From Bacteroidota bacterium (lineage in GTDB: Bacteria > Bacteroidota > Ignavibacteria > UBA10030): a stretch of DNA of 64,000 nucleotides. The stretch spans positions 1-64,000 of the forward strand of contig JAOAFT010000003.1 of the NCBI GenBank assembly GCA_026416125.1. Reading direction: 5' to 3'. The position numbers and the translations under genes are program-made. Shown here in pieces: positions 61,241 through 64,000 of the stretch; the stretch's first letter is position 1, and the number at the start of each line of letters is the position of its first letter. The notes beneath the pieces are model-generated. The model was not told the origin of the DNA and ran no database searches. It saw nothing but the letters and a program-made list of their open reading frames with translations.

Positions 61241-62551
61241 TCATAGAAAAGATTCTATACTTCCAAAAATCATTCCGCTGAGTGTTGCTATCGTAATGAC
61301 GAGCACACTATAAACGATTGTTTTCGGAGTTCCGATAACACTTCGAATTACAAGCATACTTGGAAGTGAAATGGCTGGACCTGCAAGTAAAAGCGCTAGT
61401 GCTGGACCTTTGCCCATTCCACTGTTAAGCAATCCTTGTACAATAGGTACTTCTGTGAGTGTTGCGAAGTACATGAATGCTCCAAATATAGATGCGAAGA
61501 AGTTAGCAAAGAAAGAATTTCCCCCAACGAGCGTTACAATCCATTCCTTAGGTATAATTCCTTGCTTTGTTTCAGGACCTCCGAGGAGGAATCCGGCGAG
61601 AAGTATACCTCCAGCAAGGAGGGGGAGAATTTGCTTTGCAAATGACCACGTTTCATACAACCACTGTTGTGTTTCTTCTGTTCCCCATGCGAGGACTACA
61701 CTCGCACTTAACACTGCAGCAACAAATGGAACAAGCGGCTCTGAATGAAAGAATACACTTGTTCCAAGGACGATCACAGACGCACCAATAACATGAAGTA
61801 GTTGTACACGGAGAATAAACAGAAGTGACAGTGCAAGAAAAACACCAAATACTGCCGTCAAAAGCCACTTATAGGAATAAAGAAAAAGCCATATACTATT
61901 CTGAACATCAGGTTTAGCCAGGTTTACGAAGACAAGTATTGCGACAAGAATGGAAAAGTGTATTGCTGTTTGCCAGAGTGGTCGTGGTGTAGTTGATTCA
62001 GGGACTGAAAATTGTAAATCTGCTCGTTTGGTTTCTTCATTCCGATAGAGGAACTCCATTATAATGCCGATGATGATGCTAAATAAAATAGCACCAATGG
62101 CTCTGGCAATACCTAATTCTGGGCCTAATATTTTCATGGTAAGAATAATAGCTAGAATATTAATTGCGGGTCCAGAGTACAAAAATGTTATTGCTGGACC
62201 TAATCCAGCTCCTCGCTTGTGAATACTGGAAAAAAGTGGGAGAATTGTGCATGAGCAAACAGCGAGTATTGCACCTGAGATTGATGCAATCGCATAGGCG
62301 AGTAATTTCTTTGCTCGTGGGCCGAAGTATGTAATGACAGCTGATTGACTGACAAAAATACTAATTGTTCCAGCAATAAAAAAAGCAGGTATAAGACAAA
62401 GGAGTACATGTTCACGGGCGTACCACTTCAAAAGCATCAGTGCTTCGTGAATAGCAGTATCGAAACGGTTGGTACCAACAGGTAAAAAATACACTAGGAT
62501 AAAACAAATAGTAAAATAAACGAATGCTTTTATCTCTTCTTTCCAATTCAT
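61241..62551 (-). CDS. DUF318/ArsP-type permease
   Basis: A 436-residue inner-membrane protein with about ten helices in two related halves. The conserved CSCTILPLF motif lies in a membrane segment near residue 105. GLGPAITFLYSGPAINILA and GKGPALALLLAGPAISLP are the two repeat signatures of the YraQ/ArsP permease family. ArsP members export trivalent organoarsenicals; others are linked to metalloids or are uncharacterised. It leads the transcript with the CxxC protein. Confidence 0.86.
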   Translation of the reverse strand: MNWKEEIKAFVYFTICFILVYFLPVGTNRFDTAIHEALMLLKWYAREHVLLCLIPAFFIAGTISIFVSQSAVITYFGPRAKKLLAYAIASISGAILAVCSCTILPLFSSIHKRGAGLGPAITFLYSGPAINILAIILTMKILGPELGIARAIGAILFSIIIGIIMEFLYRNEETKRADLQFSVPESTTPRPLWQTAIHFSILVAILVFVNLAKPDVQNSIWLFLYSYKWLLTAVFGVFLALSLLFILRVQLLHVIGASVIVLGTSVFFHSEPLVPFVAAVLSASVVLAWGTEETQQWLYETWSFAKQILPLLAGGILLAGFLLGGPETKQGIIPKEWIVTLVGGNSFFANFFASIFGAFMYFATLTEVPIVQGLLNSGMGKGPALALLLAGPAISLPSMLVIRSVIGTPKTIVYSVLVITIATLSGMIFGSIESFL

Positions 62552-62974
62552 TGGATTCTTTCCATACTAAATGGGTTTATTGTTCGGCGCAACGCATAAA
62601 TTATACCAACGGTGTTCTTAGGTGCGACACACAAGAACTCTTATAGTAGTTGTTTTGTTTACTGAAAGTGATTTGTGCACATTGTATCGAGTTTATGGGA
62701 TGAACATATATTTTAATAGCACTCTGAAGGCGAATGTCTGTGTGCTCAGTGCTCGTATCTACCACGTTCATTTTAGTACTTATTTAGTACTTGACGCTTG
62801 TAAGTATATGGAGAAATATTTCTAATGTCAAAGTCTCCCTACCAACGTGGAAAGAAATCTTGAGGTTCCTCTCACATCTATTGGATACTTATCCATGTCA
62901 TAAGAAATCCGAAACGTAACAGAGAATCAGGGTACAGACAGGTGTCTTTTTGAGAAAAATGAGCGAAATTGTAC
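62552..62974. other. Divergent intergenic region before ygiQ
   Basis: 423 nt without a recognisable gene, containing the promoters of the permease (minus) and YgiQ (plus). A direct repeat and a TTGACG hexamer are described separately. Confidence 0.45.
62772..62796 (+). repeat. 11-bp-spaced direct repeat next to a -35-like hexamer
   Basis: TTTAGTACTT occurs at 62772-62781 and again at 62783-62792, one helical turn apart, overlapping TTGACG at 62791-62796. This is a possible activator or repressor site; the -10 downstream is unclear. Confidence 0.35.
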
Positions 62975-64000
62975 ATGATGGAATATTCAATTGAAAAACA
63001 TCTTTTTTTACCAACTTCACGTCAGGAACTCAACAAGAAAGGATGGAAACAGCCTGACATCATACTCATTACAGGTGATGCATACGTTGATCATCCTGCG
63101 TTTGGAGTTGCTATTATTGCACGAGTACTCGAAGCAGATGGTTTTACGGTTGCTGTTTTACCCCAACCTAATTGGCGTGATGATTTACGGGACTTCAAGA
63201 AACTTGGTACACCTCGACTCTTCTTCGGTGTTACAGCAGGAAATATGGATTCGATGGTAAATCATTACACAGCTAACAAACGTCTCCGGTCCGATGACGC
63301 ATATACACCTGGGAGGAGAGCAGGTTTTCGACCAGATTATGCAGTTGATGTATATTCGAAGATTCTTAAATCACTGTATCCAAGCGTTCCTGTTATCCTT
63401 GGAGGAATCGAAGCATCACTCCGCCGGCTGACGCACTATGATTATTGGAGCGATTCATTGAAACCATCTATTCTTGTAACATCTCGTGCGGACTTGCTGG
63501 TTTATGGAATGGGTGAACAAGCTATTCGAGAAATTGCTCGGCGACTTGACTGTGGTGAATCCATCGCTACTCTCATTGATATACCTCAAACGGCATATAG
63601 AACCACAGTACCACCCAGTGATGCTCTTCAGCTTCACTCTTACGAAGAGTGTTTACAGAGTAAAAAAGTATTTGCTGAGAACTTTGTTGTAATAGAAGAG
63701 GAGTCGAACAAACTTCACCAACGGAAACTTGCGGAACCCGTAGGCTCAGAGTGGATTGTTGTGAATCCACCGGGCATGCCGCTAACTCAACAGGAACTCG
63801 ATCGTATTTACGAATTACCGTATACCCGCCTTCCACACCCGCGTTACTGGAAAAAGGGGCCGATTCCAGCATTTGAAATGATTAAGGATTCCATCACAAT
63901 TCATCGAGGGTGTTTTGGTGGGTGTTCGTTCTGTACGATCTCTGCGCACCAAGGAAAATACGTATCGAGTCGATCAGAAGAATCAATAGTGAGAGAGGCC
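62975..64000 (+). CDS. ygiQ: YgiQ-family radical SAM protein, 3' end beyond window
   Basis: The first 342 residues of a YgiQ-type radical SAM protein (UPF0313). The opening FLPTSRQELNKKGW...DIILITGDAYVDHPAFG is diagnostic. Further marks are GVTAGNMDSMVNHYTANKR, ILGGIEASLRRLTHYDYW, and the cluster motif CFGGCSFCTISAHQGK (C-x3-C-x2-C) near residue 320. The substrate of YgiQ proteins is not established. Start is ATG 62975 or the next ATG at 62978. The C-terminal part lies outside the window. Confidence 0.95.
   Translation, partial: MMEYSIEKHLFLPTSRQELNKKGWKQPDIILITGDAYVDHPAFGVAIIARVLEADGFTVAVLPQPNWRDDLRDFKKLGTPRLFFGVTAGNMDSMVNHYTANKRLRSDDAYTPGRRAGFRPDYAVDVYSKILKSLYPSVPVILGGIEASLRRLTHYDYWSDSLKPSILVTSRADLLVYGMGEQAIREIARRLDCGESIATLIDIPQTAYRTTVPPSDALQLHSYEECLQSKKVFAENFVVIEEESNKLHQRKLAEPVGSEWIVVNPPGMPLTQQELDRIYELPYTRLPHPRYWKKGPIPAFEMIKDSITIHRGCFGGCSFCTISAHQGKYVSSRSEESIVREA

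Overview
This 64 kb window is A+T-rich, gene-dense chromosomal DNA from a bacterium of the Bacteroidota/Chlorobiota superphylum. A member of the Ignavibacteria/Kapabacteria side is most likely. This is inference from gene content: a type IX secretion (T9SS) C-terminal sorting domain of the 'FPNPFNPST ... DLLGREVA ... LPSGLYIARL' style, a complete moxR/DUF58/Bat operon, and an anaerobe-type trimeric [FeFe] hydrogenase. No rRNA or taxonomic marker is present, so the placement is not firm. Most genes have strong Shine-Dalgarno sequences. Several promoters read TTGnnn-N17-TATATT-like.

Layout. 1-2.7 kb: 3' part of a tRNA-Ser, a PIF1-like helicase and a secreted alpha/beta hydrolase. 3.0-8.6 kb: a three-gene [FeFe] hydrogenase operon (HydC, HydB, HydA) whose HydB carries a complete GltD/NfnB-like NAD(P)H:flavin module at its C-terminus. 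8.6-11 kb (minus): an unknown envelope protein, a TrmH methyltransferase and a tiny membrane protein. 11.6-13.7 kb: a sulfur-handling cluster (SQR-like flavoprotein, TusE/DsrC-like and DsrE-like carriers). 14-16.5 kb: a CDF zinc exporter with a palindromic operator, overlapping a cation/proton antiporter. 16.8-18.3 kb: an ABM-domain protein with an iron alcohol dehydrogenase. 18.4-23.4 kb: a pst-phoU phosphate operon behind a Pho-box-like repeat, with two pstB genes of identical length whose ATPase motifs are degenerate in complementary places. 23.5-33.2 kb: PflX-like radical SAM protein, GPH sugar symporter, an NSS transporter-MetS-proB-proA operon, MarR plus FMN reductase, and an SLC13-type permease. 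33.4-38.5 kb: lepA behind a hairpin/leader-peptide region, two type I signal peptidases, hemW. 38.6-46.8 kb (minus): the MoxR-DUF58-Bat operon. 47-58 kb: a T9SS-exported NHL protein, tRNA-Leu, tig-clpP-clpX, then xseA-xseB-dxs-oxidoreductase-DUF62-ribD-ribE in one tight run. 59.3-62.6 kb (minus): ArsC-type reductase, nitroreductase, a CxxC thioredoxin-like protein and a DUF318 permease, which look like an arsenic-type detoxification set. The window ends inside a YgiQ-family radical SAM gene.

How they fit together: the hydrogenase, the SQR/TusE/DsrE cluster and the radical SAM enzymes suggest anaerobic or microaerobic redox and sulfur metabolism. The most unusual items are the pair of reciprocally degenerate PstB ATPases, predicted to form a heterodimer with one canonical and one dead ATP site, and the HydB-GltD fusion, which could give the hydrogenase a built-in second pyridine-nucleotide site.
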